A DNA stretch of 46,324 nucleotides, taken from Hyella patelloides LEGE 07179. Its GTDB lineage: Bacteria > Cyanobacteriota > Cyanobacteriia > Cyanobacteriales > Xenococcaceae. Position numbers and translations under genes: made by a program. The DNA lies in the NCBI RefSeq assembly GCF_900659865.1, contig NZ_LR213788.1, forward strand, positions 1 to 46,324, written 5' to 3'. Shown piece by piece: positions 24,783-33,775 of this stretch; the stretch's first letter is position 1; the number at the start of each line of letters is the position of its first letter. Below the pieces are notes generated by a model. The model had not been told where the DNA came from, searched no databases, and saw only the letters and a program-made list of their open reading frames with translations.

Positions 24783-27700
24783 TTAACGATCAAGAGAAAT
24801 ATGGGTATTTAACTCTTGATAAGTCTGCTTTTCTTTCTTTAATTCTTGTCCTTTTCCTGACTTTTTCTTATCGCGACGCTTGATAATCAAATAAATAGCA
24901 GGAACGAAATACAATGCCAGTAAAGTAGAACCACTAATGCCACCAGCGATCGCAATTGCTAAAGGCAGCCAGAAAGGATCGCCACTTATTAATAAGGGAA
25001 CAAATCCCGCTATGGTAGTAATAGTAGTAGTCATAACGTGACGAGTAGCTTTAACTACCACATCTTCTACGGCTCTGCGATCGCCTTCTCTGGCTTGCAG
25101 ATCCTCATTTAGTGCCGAGAGTACAATTATCGTATTATTAATGGCAATACCCACTAAACCCATTGTGCCGACAATTGCCATAAAGCCCAAAGGTGAACCA
25201 GACACCTTTAGAGAAAATAGTGCCATACCAATACAACCAACTGCCACTACTGCCACAATACCAGTCTGACGGAAAGAACCAAGGCATAGTACTAAAGCGG
25301 TCATCATAACTACAAGTAATAAAGGTACATAAAGTGCCAAGTTGCCTGTGGCTGTACTACTTTCTTCTTGTTCTCCACCAAACTCATAACGATAGCCTGG
25401 GGGTAATTGAAAGTTACTTGCTTCTAACTTTTCTTGGAATTTAGCTAATACAACGGAAGGTAATACTCCTGCGGTTATATATCCCTGTACTGTATTAACT
25501 CGCTGTTCGTTGCGACGGGCTATATTTGCTAATTCTGGTATAAGATTAAACTCTCCCAATGCTGATGTAGAACGAAAATCGCCATTTTCACCGCCATTGG
25601 AGCTTAAATTTAAAGAGGCAATCTGACTTAAATCCGCACGTTTAGTATTACTTACTCTAACTCTTACTGGTAGGTTTTCTGTACCCTCAAGGATTGAACC
25701 ACCAATTGCACCTTCTAAATAAGCTTCTAACTGTTGAGCGATCGCAGTATTAGTTAAACCAGCTTGTCTTGCTTGTTCTTCATCTACAGCCAGTCCTAAT
25801 TTGGGAAGAGCTTCGGTTAAATCGTCTCTAACGTGAACCACATCGGGTACGCTAGCTAAAATAGCTCTGACTGACATACCCAAGCGTCTTAATTCATTGA
25901 TATCTGCACCATAAATCCGCATTTCTATAGGAGCATCGAAAGGAGGACCTTGCTCCAGTTGTCTAACTAAAATTCGAGCAGAGGGCAATAGCTCGTCTAG
26001 TTCAGCTTGTAACTCTTGTACTGTAGCTTCTATTTCTCGATCGCTATTTAACTGCACCATTGCCTGAGCATAATGAGACTGATTTTCTCTGTTTCCTGTA
26101 AAGTTGTAGTAGAATTTTGGCGCACTCTCTCCGAGAAACCAATGAACTTCTTTGACATTGGCATGATTTAGGATCATATTACGGGCTTCGAGCATTTGGG
26201 CTTGAGTTTGAGCGATGGCGGTTTGGGGTGCAAACTCAACTTCAATTTGAAATTGATCGCGAGCTACTGAAGGAAAAAATTGACTGTCTAAAGTTGTTGC
26301 ACCAATAAAGCCGATTAGAGGAAGGCAAAAAGTTAAGGCGATCGCCAATAATGGCTTAGATGCGGTAACTCTGAGAGATTTACGATAGGGACGGGCTAGT
26401 TTGGGGGAAGTAAAACCTTGATTCCACCAAGCTCCAGGTTTGAGTAAGAAGCTTTGAATCTTTGACAAAATTCCCTTTGGTGAAGTCTGTTGATGTTCAA
26501 ATTGTTCGGCTTTTTCACGAGTGTCAGCTAACATCCGCGCTGCTAAAGAAGCGATTACGGTTAAGGAAAGTGCTAAAGAAGAAATTAACGACATAATGAC
26601 ACTCAAAGCGATCGAGCCGACAAATTCACCAGCAGCACCTGGAAGTAAAACAATAGGCAGAAAAGTCAGAATAGTGGTTAAAGTAGAAGCAAACAGAGGC
26701 ACTTTTAAATAGTTAACAGTTTTAACTACAGCTTCAAGAGGTTTTTCTCCCGCTTCCATTTCCCTCTGAATCTCATCGACAACTACAATTGCATTGTCAA
26801 TCAGTAACCCCAGTGCAATAATTAACCCCGTCACGGACATCTGATGTACTGCAACTCCCAAGACACTCATCCAGCCAAAAACCATAAAGGTACTTAGAGG
26901 TAGAGCGATACCAACTACCAAAGCTGAACGCCAACCCATAGAAACCAAACTGACAACCACCACCAGCAGCGCACCAATCACTAGATTTGAAAGCAAAGAG
27001 CCGATGCGAACTTCTACATATTCACTTTGATCGAAGATGAGGTCTAAACTAACTCCTTGGGGTAAACTACTTTCAAACCAAGCTAATTCTTCTTTGACCT
27101 CTTTAGCCCATTGGTCAATTCTCAATCCCGATTTCATCAATACCCCTACCACCACAGCAGGTTTACCACTAACTAAGGCTAAATCTGTCGGGGGCTGCTG
27201 AATGCCACGATTGACTTGAGCAATATCACTCAAACGGGTAAACTGTCCTGCATTAGTTTGAATCGGTATTTGCCTAATTTGTTCTAAAGTTTCTAATTCG
27301 CTATCTACTTCAATCGCTAGGTTATTGCGATCGCTGCGTAATTGACCAGCCGTTACCTTGGCATCACTTAGATTAACCTGTTCGGCTAATTCTTGTGGTG
27401 AAAGTCCCACTGCTACTAAATCGGGAGCATTAATTTCTACCGTAATTTCTTCATTAGGATCGCCAAAGATTTCCACTTCTTCTGTTCCTTCAACACCACG
27501 CATGGCTACTTCTAACTCTTCTGCGTAGCGTCGTAAAACAGCATAGTTAGGTTTACTTGGTTGATTCCAAGTCAAGGAAGCGATCGCTGTATAAGCTTTA
27601 ACTTTGGCTTCATCTAATTCGGGAACTCCCGCACCAGGGGGAAATGAAGCAGAAGCATCATCCATCTCGTCTCGTACTTTAGACCAAATAGGTTGAGCAT

Positions 27701-27995
27701 TTTTTACTGAATCTAGTAACTCGACAGTTACGGTAGAAAATCCCACCCGTGAATCAGATTCTAAAGTATCAATTTCTTCAATCTCAGCGATTTCTGCTTC
27801 TAAAACTTCCGTAACCAGTGCTTCAACTCGCTCTGCACTAGCACCAGGGAAAGCTGTTTTAACTACAGCAATCCGCGAAACTAATTCAGGATCTTCTTGT
27901 CGAGGTAAAGATTCATAAGACGAGATTCCCCAAGCAATTATCAGGATAAATGTCAGGATTAATAAACGTATGTTGCGATAAAACGGCTTAACCAT
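24783..27995 (-). CDS. RND efflux transporter, inner-membrane permease
   Basis: 1070 residues, the size of AcrB/HAE-type pumps, with the two-fold repeat of one helix, a large periplasmic porter domain and a helix bundle. Seen: LPRQEDPEL, FPGASAERVEALVT, the helix-4 region LGLLIDNAIVVVDE, and the second-half GIAINNTIIVLSAL. Helix 4 normally carries Asp-Asp for proton coupling; here the second is Asn (IDN), leaving one Asp in that position and another six residues on. Forms a two-gene operon with the HlyD adaptor gene, 41 bp upstream, beneath TetR-type operators. Exports drugs, lipids or metabolites; substrate unknown. The outer-membrane partner is not in the window. Confidence 0.93.
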   Translation of the reverse strand: MVKPFYRNIRLLILTFILIIAWGISSYESLPRQEDPELVSRIAVVKTAFPGASAERVEALVTEVLEAEIAEIEEIDTLESDSRVGFSTVTVELLDSVKNAQPIWSKVRDEMDDASASFPPGAGVPELDEAKVKAYTAIASLTWNQPSKPNYAVLRRYAEELEVAMRGVEGTEEVEIFGDPNEEITVEINAPDLVAVGLSPQELAEQVNLSDAKVTAGQLRSDRNNLAIEVDSELETLEQIRQIPIQTNAGQFTRLSDIAQVNRGIQQPPTDLALVSGKPAVVVGVLMKSGLRIDQWAKEVKEELAWFESSLPQGVSLDLIFDQSEYVEVRIGSLLSNLVIGALLVVVVSLVSMGWRSALVVGIALPLSTFMVFGWMSVLGVAVHQMSVTGLIIALGLLIDNAIVVVDEIQREMEAGEKPLEAVVKTVNYLKVPLFASTLTTILTFLPIVLLPGAAGEFVGSIALSVIMSLISSLALSLTVIASLAARMLADTREKAEQFEHQQTSPKGILSKIQSFLLKPGAWWNQGFTSPKLARPYRKSLRVTASKPLLAIALTFCLPLIGFIGATTLDSQFFPSVARDQFQIEVEFAPQTAIAQTQAQMLEARNMILNHANVKEVHWFLGESAPKFYYNFTGNRENQSHYAQAMVQLNSDREIEATVQELQAELDELLPSARILVRQLEQGPPFDAPIEMRIYGADINELRRLGMSVRAILASVPDVVHVRDDLTEALPKLGLAVDEEQARQAGLTNTAIAQQLEAYLEGAIGGSILEGTENLPVRVRVSNTKRADLSQIASLNLSSNGGENGDFRSTSALGEFNLIPELANIARRNEQRVNTVQGYITAGVLPSVVLAKFQEKLEASNFQLPPGYRYEFGGEQEESSTATGNLALYVPLLLVVMMTALVLCLGSFRQTGIVAVVAVGCIGMALFSLKVSGSPLGFMAIVGTMGLVGIAINNTIIVLSALNEDLQAREGDRRAVEDVVVKATRHVMTTTITTIAGFVPLLISGDPFWLPLAIAIAGGISGSTLLALYFVPAIYLIIKRRDKKKSGKGQELKKEKQTYQELNTHISLDR

Positions 27996-28022
27996 GATGT
28001 TTTAAAGGGATGAAGGATAAAG

Positions 28023-28057
28023 TTACTTATTACTTATTACTTATTACTCATTACTTC
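28023..28057. repeat. Heptamer tandem repeat (TTACTTA) overlapping a gene's stop codon
   Basis: Five heptamer units, three exact TTACTTA then TTACTCA and TTACTTC. On the minus strand the units supply the last residues MSNK and the stop of the HlyD adaptor gene and extend into the spacer before the pump gene. Confidence 0.7.
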
Positions 28058-29398
28058 CAAGGGCTTTACTTGCTGTCCTGGTACGAGGCGATGTGTACCG
28101 TTGGCGACAATTTTATCCCCTGGCTGTAAAGTTCCTCTGACTAAAACGCGATCGCCTTGTTGATGGATGATTTCTACTGAATGTTGTTTGACTTGATAAT
28201 TCTCTGTGTCTTCTGATTCGGATAAGACATAGCAAGTCCAGAGTCCTCTAATTCCTTGGTTTAAAGCATCTGTGGGTAGCCAATAGCCTTCTGTATTGAT
28301 CTCTTCGGTTAGTTCTAGCCTCACTGTTTGACCAGGATTTATTTGAGGAATTGCCGAACGATCTAAGTTAAAAACTACTACCTGGGTTCTGGTATTGGCA
28401 TTTACTTCAGGTAAGATAGATGCCACTGTAGCCTTGTATGTCTGTGAACCAAGTTTTAGGGTTTGAGTACTACCTATTTCTAGTTCATTTATTACTTGAT
28501 TGGGCATTCCTACCCGCGCTTCAGGGGCAGCATTTTCTATCAAACGAATCACTGATTGACCTGCATTCGCCACCGTTCCTTCATCTAGTTCTCGCGTCGC
28601 TACGATGCCATCAAAGGGTGCTTTGAGAGTACTTTTATCAATGGTGACATCTAGATCGGCAATACTGGCTTCTAGCTGCTGTACTGTTGCTTGTTGTGCT
28701 GCTACCTGTTCCCACCGTGTACCGTTTTCTAGTTCCGCCAGGTTGCTTTTAGCCTGATTTAATCTTGCCTGTAATGCGCCCTCGCCAAAGGAAAATTCGT
28801 CTAGTTCTTCTTTTGAGATTGCTCCTTGCTCATATAGAAACTCTCTTCTTTGTCGCTGTTGTTCTTGCAGTTTAAGCTGCTGTTCTAGATCTCTGACTCC
28901 TGCGATCGCTGCATCGATATCCTCTTGACGCGCACCTCTTTGTAATTCTGCTAACTGAGCTTGGGCGCGGGCTTTTTCGGCTATAAGTTGTTGACGTTGG
29001 GTTTCTAGGTTGCGAATATCTAATTTTGCTAATGGTTGTCCTGCGGTGACGCGATCGCCTTCTTCAACCAAAACCTGCTCTATTTCCCCACTGCGAGAAA
29101 AGCCTAAATTGCTAGTTCTTAAAGCAGCAATTTCCCCTGTATAGATGCGTGATACCTGATAAGAATCAACTGGTTCAACGGCGATCGTGTCCACGGGTAA
29201 GATTCTAGCTGTGGTTTCGGCGGTAGGACTATTTGAAGATGAGGTTAATATCGGGCGAGCAAATAGTAATACTAGTCCTGCTCCACCAATTCCTACAAGC
29301 AGATAAAAGTATTTACCAAGTTTCTTACGGGGACGTTCTGAAAATTCTGAGGAAGCTTTGTGATTAGAATTTTGATGGGGTATCTGGCTGGTACTCAT
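28037..29398 (-). CDS. RND efflux periplasmic adaptor (HlyD/MFP family)
   Basis: 453 residues from the ATG at 29398. An in-frame start at 29446 was rejected because it would put a palindromic operator (29421-29436) inside the gene. After one membrane helix (FYLLVGIGGAGLVLLFA) come the lipoyl half (EIEQVLVEEGDRVTAGQPLAKLDIRN), a long alpha-helical hairpin (about 140-235) and the second lipoyl half (LKAPFDGIVATRELDEG), then beta-barrel and membrane-proximal parts. It links the pump to an outer-membrane channel. The last four residues and stop lie in a heptamer tandem repeat. First gene of the operon, divergent from the TetR gene. Confidence 0.92.
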   Translation of the reverse strand: MSTSQIPHQNSNHKASSEFSERPRKKLGKYFYLLVGIGGAGLVLLFARPILTSSSNSPTAETTARILPVDTIAVEPVDSYQVSRIYTGEIAALRTSNLGFSRSGEIEQVLVEEGDRVTAGQPLAKLDIRNLETQRQQLIAEKARAQAQLAELQRGARQEDIDAAIAGVRDLEQQLKLQEQQRQRREFLYEQGAISKEELDEFSFGEGALQARLNQAKSNLAELENGTRWEQVAAQQATVQQLEASIADLDVTIDKSTLKAPFDGIVATRELDEGTVANAGQSVIRLIENAAPEARVGMPNQVINELEIGSTQTLKLGSQTYKATVASILPEVNANTRTQVVVFNLDRSAIPQINPGQTVRLELTEEINTEGYWLPTDALNQGIRGLWTCYVLSESEDTENYQVKQHSVEIIHQQGDRVLVRGTLQPGDKIVANGTHRLVPGQQVKPLEVMSNK

Positions 29399-29420
29399 AA
29401 TATTTAGAGAAAAAATTAAA

Positions 29421-29698
29421 TCAAACGAACGTTTCACAAGTATCAATATAAATCAGATTTTAAATTTAGTTCTATCTATAGATAGCCTATTTGTATGGTA
29501 ATTTTGATAATTTTAGAGTACCAAAACTACTTTTGAGCTTTATTACTTGCTGTAAGTAAAACAAACGTTTGAAAAGTTGTCAAGTCTCTTTTGAACATTT
29601 ATTGCTCACTTAGCCCCTATAAATATTACATCTCAGAGACATATACATTTTTTGAAATTTCATCTATTATCATAAGTATAGTTCTTACGTTCGTTTGA
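29421..29698. promoter_or_regulatory. Divergent promoter region with three TetR-type operator-like sites
   Basis: TCAAACGAACGT occurs at 29421-29432 and, inverted, at 29687-29698. A third palindrome, CAAACGTTTG, is at 29562-29571. All share a CAAACG(NN)GTTTG-like core. They sit between the adaptor start (29398) and the TetR start (29722), where a TetR dimer could repress both directions. Regulator assignment is inferred from position. Confidence 0.65.
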
Positions 29699-29721
29699 AT
29701 GTATCAAATTATATTTATTTT

Positions 29722-30345
29722 ATGACATCGACCATTTCCACTGACACAAAAGAACAGATTTTAAATGTTGCTGAAAAGCTATTTGCTGAAAATGGTTTTG
29801 CAGGTACGTCATTAAGAAGCGTAATTCGTGAAGCCGATGTAAACTTATCTGCGGTGCATTATCATTTTGGTTCAAAGGAAGAACTATTTCGTGCAGTTGT
29901 AGTGCGAACTGCTCAACCAATAGTCAAGGAAACATTAAAAAGACTGGCACAGTGCCAAGCAAAGTATGAGAATCCTAGTGTTGAAGCTATACTAGAAGCA
30001 TTTTTGACCCCTCCTCTACAAATAATCCTTAGTAGTGGCGATCGCAGTATTAATTGCGCTAGATTTATGGGACGCTCCCGTACAGAACCCGATTCAATTC
30101 GAGGAATTGCCGAGCAAGAGTTTCAAGACATTCAAGAAGCCTATTTAGATGCACTAGGACGTTCTTTACCCGATCTATCCCGTACAGAACTTACTTGGAA
30201 ACTAGATTTAGTAATTGCTGTCTTATTACGTGTGTTGACTGAAGCCAGAAAACCAGACGCATTGATTCAAGATAATTCTCCAGAAGGCATTCAAAATACG
30301 GTATCAAAATTAATTGATTTCCTAGCCCCAGGAATGCGATCTTAA
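29722..30345 (+). CDS. TetR family transcriptional regulator
   Basis: 207 residues from the ATG at 29722; a TTG at 29695 in frame is less likely because it overlaps the inverted operator at 29687-29698. The N-terminal helix-turn-helix is typical: ILNVAEKLFAENGFAGTSLRSV, then ADVNLSAVHYHFGSKEELFRAVV. The C-terminal ligand-binding half resembles the YfiR/CerR-type C domain (ALGRSLPDLSRTEL). It is divergent from the HlyD-RND operon and probably represses it and itself through the CAAACG palindromes, released by a pump substrate. Confidence 0.9.
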   Translation: MTSTISTDTKEQILNVAEKLFAENGFAGTSLRSVIREADVNLSAVHYHFGSKEELFRAVVVRTAQPIVKETLKRLAQCQAKYENPSVEAILEAFLTPPLQIILSSGDRSINCARFMGRSRTEPDSIRGIAEQEFQDIQEAYLDALGRSLPDLSRTELTWKLDLVIAVLLRVLTEARKPDALIQDNSPEGIQNTVSKLIDFLAPGMRS

Positions 30346-30397
30346 TCAACTTCCTATCATAAAAAATTTGGCAATAGTTCTAATGTGGGTTTCAACT

Positions 30398-31654
30398 TCA
30401 AGGACTATTTTTGGGAAATTTTTCTTCAAACTGTTGCATTTCTCTAATCATTTCTTTACTATTTCGGAGATAAGTAACAAATAATAGGATAGAAAAAGCC
30501 ATAACTATTAAGCCAATAGCATTATTAGAAAATGTATTATATACCCCATGTAAAACTGCTGAGATAGCTACTCCAATAAAGATAATAGGCTTTTTTCTAG
30601 AAGGATTAATAGCTGCTAATCCTATAAAATAACCGACAATTCCTGCCCAGATAGCATGAATTAATGGTAAGGAAATAAAACGAATTGTAGTCAGTAATAT
30701 ATGATCCGTAATACCAAGATTTCCTACAGAAACATTTTTAGCATAAATCAGAGAGTAATGAACTCCTTCTGCGATCGCAAATCCTAGCCCTGACATTGCA
30801 CCATAAAAGGCTGAAGTTAATGGCTCTTTCAACTTACCTGGATTGAGTAAAAATAAGTAAATTGGGAAACCTTTACATAGCTCTTCTAAGACACCAACTC
30901 CTAATACATAACCAATAAGTTTAGATATTACATTAGATGAATTAATCGCAGCATAAAGAAAGCTGAAAGGGGGTATTTGTTGAACAAAAATTAATAAAGG
31001 AATTCCAACAAATGCCGTAAAGAATACACATTGTAAGGTTAGTTTCCGAGAAAACTGAGTTGGTTTGATTAATTTATATAAAACAATCCCCCAGACAAAT
31101 GCATAATAGATGCCTAGTATCCAAGCTATATCTTTTAGACTAGAAGTATTAGAATAAAAAGAACTAATAGCCAGGGGAAATAAGCCCAAAAACAACAGGA
31201 GTCTAACTATATTACTACGATATAAATCAGGATTTAAAACTTGTTGATAGGGAACGACTGAAGTAAATTCAAATGTTTGCAAAGCTTCTATAAATTCGTT
31301 TTTATTGATTTCTGGTGTAGAAGTACCTCGATTAAAATTACTTAGTTTTTCTTGTGGTTGTCTTGTCTTTATTTCTAACTCTTGATTCCATTCAGGAAAA
31401 CTTTCTCCTGTTTTTTGTCCATAAAGCATTATTTTTGTAATTAAATCAGTTTCTAAGCTAGTTACAGTTTTCTGAATTAAAGGGACTAACTTTTGCTGAT
31501 TTGGTACTTGTTCGGCTTCTAAAATTAGTTTTAAGTAACTATCTTTAAGCTCAGATTTAGCTATCTTTTCTTGCTCTAAATTATCTTGGATGAGGACAGA
31601 TATCGCATTTAGATCGCCCTGTTTTGCGAGTTTAACTATATTGTTATCTATCAT
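30398..31654 (-). CDS. PrsW family intramembrane metalloprotease
   Basis: 418 residues: a soluble helical N-terminal region of about 140 residues, then about eight membrane helices. The PrsW motifs are visible in order: VLEELCKGFPIYLF (EExxK, about 256), FAIAEGVHYSL (about 293), HAIWAGIVGYFIG (about 332) and HGVYNTF (about 368). PrsW proteases cut anti-sigma factors or other membrane proteins within the bilayer. The N-terminal extension, charged and free of known domains, is additional to the core. Stands alone, convergent with the TetR gene. Confidence 0.88.
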   Translation of the reverse strand: MIDNNIVKLAKQGDLNAISVLIQDNLEQEKIAKSELKDSYLKLILEAEQVPNQQKLVPLIQKTVTSLETDLITKIMLYGQKTGESFPEWNQELEIKTRQPQEKLSNFNRGTSTPEINKNEFIEALQTFEFTSVVPYQQVLNPDLYRSNIVRLLLFLGLFPLAISSFYSNTSSLKDIAWILGIYYAFVWGIVLYKLIKPTQFSRKLTLQCVFFTAFVGIPLLIFVQQIPPFSFLYAAINSSNVISKLIGYVLGVGVLEELCKGFPIYLFLLNPGKLKEPLTSAFYGAMSGLGFAIAEGVHYSLIYAKNVSVGNLGITDHILLTTIRFISLPLIHAIWAGIVGYFIGLAAINPSRKKPIIFIGVAISAVLHGVYNTFSNNAIGLIVMAFSILLFVTYLRNSKEMIREMQQFEEKFPKNSP

Positions 31655-31777
31655 AAATAATTGAATAAATGTAATTATAAAAAAAAATTATATCAAAAAA
31701 ATGGCGTTACTGAATATATTGTTGAAGTAATAAAAAATTTGTTTTAATAAAAAGGTAGATTATTTTTATAATATAGT

Positions 31778-31837
31778 ATGGAATGCCCCCATTGTCACGA
31801 CGAGCGCGTTCCCTTGCACCCAATGCGACGGGTATAA
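31778..31837 (+). pseudogene. Possible transposase N-terminal remnant (MECPHCH start)
   Basis: An ATG opens MECPHCH, the typical start of the zinc-binding N-terminal part of IS1-like transposases (usually followed by a second CxxC). Here it runs straight into a GC-rich inverted repeat and stops after 19 codons. No second Cys pair follows. Identification rests on seven residues only. Confidence 0.3.
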
Positions 31838-31867
31838 ACGCCTTTCGTCGGCGCGGGGTCGCTCGTC
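31799..31867. repeat. GC-rich nested inverted repeat
   Basis: GACGAGCG (31799-31806) pairs with CGCTCGTC (31860-31867), and within it CGACG and CGTCG form a second stem. The element stands out in GC content from the AT-rich flanks and seems to interrupt the transposase-like remnant. Confidence 0.5.
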
Positions 31868-32216
31868 ATTCAGACAAAACCCTCTATTCAGCAACACCGA
31901 AGTGGCAGACAAGAAAGGCGAACACTAAAAGACTTGGATGAAACAAAGAATTAATGATTTTGAGACTATTAGAGAATGCGTCGATATTGCTTTCAAACAA
32001 TGTCCTAACGTCTTTGCGTAATGCTATATCAGATGAGCCGAAATTGAAGCAAAAATTGTAGAGTTTTGCGTTAAATAAATATTAGATAGTTATTTGAGAT
32101 AAGCGATCTCACCAAGATAAACGAACCAAGAGAGGACAAAGGAAAAAATTCTTTCCCCTCAATCCTCTTTCCTTAAATGACTTAATATCCGAATACGATG
32201 TTCACACATTGCTGAT

Positions 32217-33503
32217 TTAAGCAGTTTGTTCTTCAATCTCTAAATCAAACAACATTTGTAAAGATTGTAAACAACGACGACGAGCCTCAATATCTTGTTG
32301 CGCTTTAAGCTGTACCATCGGTTCATGAAGAATTTTATTAACAATTCCTCTAGTAAGAGCTTCAATAACTTCTTGGTGTTTTTCGGCGAATTCTGAACCG
32401 AGACGAGATAAGGCTTTTTCTAATTCTTGAGCGCGGATATCTTCTACTTTGCTGCGTAAACAACTAATAGTAGGCACAGTTTCTAGAGATCGCAGCCATA
32501 AAATATAGTTAGCTACTTCTTCTTCGATGATACCTTCTGCTTCTTGCGCTATTTTACGACGGGTTTCTTGGTTAGCAGCAACTACTGCTTTGAGATCGTC
32601 TACATTGTAAGATTGGATTTGCTCGATGTTGCTCACATCTGCTGCTACATTGCGGGGTACAGAGATATCAATTAACATTAAAGATCGATCCACAGGTAAA
32701 TTCGCCTCTAGTTTTGCCTGAGTTAAAATTGGCTCTGTTGCGCCAGTGCTAGTAAACACTATATCAGATTCAGCGATCGCGTTCATCATTTCGGATAAAG
32801 GATAAAGCTGCAAATCTGCTTGAGAAAACTTATTAGCTAGCTCTTGGGATCTGCGATGAGAACGATTCACCACTGCAATTTGAGTTGCACCTTTAGATAG
32901 CAGGTGCTTCACTAGCAGACAAGCCATCTTACCCGCACCAACAATCACAACGCGGGAAGCAGCTAGATTTTCGGCTTTGATTTGCGCCAATTCTACCGCA
33001 GCAGAACTTATGGAAACTGCTCCTGTACCGATGCTAGTTTCGCTACGAACTCGCTTTCCTGTAGAAATTGCTTGCTTAAATAAGCGATCTAATAATCTGC
33101 CTAAACCTTTGTATTTTTGCCCTTGTTTGTGAGTGGTTTTTACCTGAGCTAAAATTTGTCCTTCACCCAGAACCAGGCTTTCTAATCCTGAAGCTACTCG
33201 CATTAAATGGCGTAAAGCATCTTGATGCAATAGGGTAAATAAGTTTTTACGCAATTCATAGATAGAAAGACGAGCTTTTTCAGCTAAAAACTGCATAATC
33301 TCCACAACGCCTTGTTCTGTCTGTTTGACAACGCTGTAGATTTCTAAACGATTACAAGTACTGATAATAGCGACTTCTTCTATGTGAGGATAACCCTTTA
33401 AGTGGGCTACTGCTTCTTCGATTTGCGCTTCTGGAATACTCAGTTTCTCACGAACGTCTACCGAAGCTGTTTTATGACTTAGACCGACAACGACAATATT
33501 CAT
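32217..33503 (-). CDS. hemA: Glutamyl-tRNA reductase
   Basis: 428 residues, full length. It reduces glutamyl-tRNA(Glu) to glutamate-1-semialdehyde with NADPH, the first committed step to heme, chlorophyll and bilins. The catalytic Cys50 lies in [16 protein letters not shown] at 7-13 and [15 protein letters not shown] (about 110-125) are standard, followed by the NADPH-binding [17 protein letters not shown] (about 185) and the C-terminal dimerisation helices. The ATG at 33503 is the family's usual start ([13 protein letters not shown]). The spacer to glpX is 272 bp and carries hairpin repeats, so it may have its own promoter. Confidence 0.97.
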   Translation of the reverse strand: MNIVVVGLSHKTASVDVREKLSIPEAQIEEAVAHLKGYPHIEEVAIISTCNRLEIYSVVKQTEQGVVEIMQFLAEKARLSIYELRKNLFTLLHQDALRHLMRVASGLESLVLGEGQILAQVKTTHKQGQKYKGLGRLLDRLFKQAISTGKRVRSETSIGTGAVSISSAAVELAQIKAENLAASRVVIVGAGKMACLLVKHLLSKGATQIAVVNRSHRRSQELANKFSQADLQLYPLSEMMNAIAESDIVFTSTGATEPILTQAKLEANLPVDRSLMLIDISVPRNVAADVSNIEQIQSYNVDDLKAVVAANQETRRKIAQEAEGIIEEEVANYILWLRSLETVPTISCLRSKVEDIRAQELEKALSRLGSEFAEKHQEVIEALTRGIVNKILHEPMVQLKAQQDIEARRRCLQSLQMLFDLEIEEQTA

Positions 33504-33568
33504 CTGTTCTTCTCAAGGTTTTTGTGTAAACCGAATATCAAAACGGCAGTGGAATAGCGCACCGCCTG

Positions 33569-33623
33569 CGCTGAGGAAACCTCAGCGTAAAGACGGAGCA
33601 AGGCTGCTTCTTGACCAGAAGCA
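33569..33623. repeat. Two adjacent hairpins upstream of hemA
   Basis: CGCTGAGG, loop AAA, CCTCAGCG (33569-33587) is a perfect 8-bp hairpin, followed by TAAAG. TGCTTCT/AGAAGCA (33605-33623) makes a second 7-bp hairpin. Flanking GACGG and CCGTC may pair outside the second. A similar hairpin, also followed by TAAAG, is in the tnpB remnant at 38166-38182. The rest of the 272-bp spacer shows no gene. Confidence 0.6.
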
Positions 33624-33775
33624 TTTCCTCCCGTCAAAAAAATTTTTAGAATTTATAATTCATATTTTGTAAATTTTACGGGTTGTCTCGCCACAACCTA
33701 CTAATAAATATCGATCTATTAATAAAAGTATAAATTATGACGAGGCAACTAACCTGTGGTTTTAGCCAATAGCTA

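Larger units (their letters stand above)
31655..32216. other. 562-bp gap without a supported gene
   Basis: Contains a short zinc-ribbon-like ORF remnant (31778-31837) and a GC-rich inverted repeat (31799-31867). Past these, several short overlapping frames are open but none looks like a known protein. The rest is AT-rich. Confidence 0.5.

Noticed and set aside
28023-28057. Short tandem array considered as a CRISPR
   Set aside because: Units are seven bases with no spacers; it is a simple heptamer repeat.
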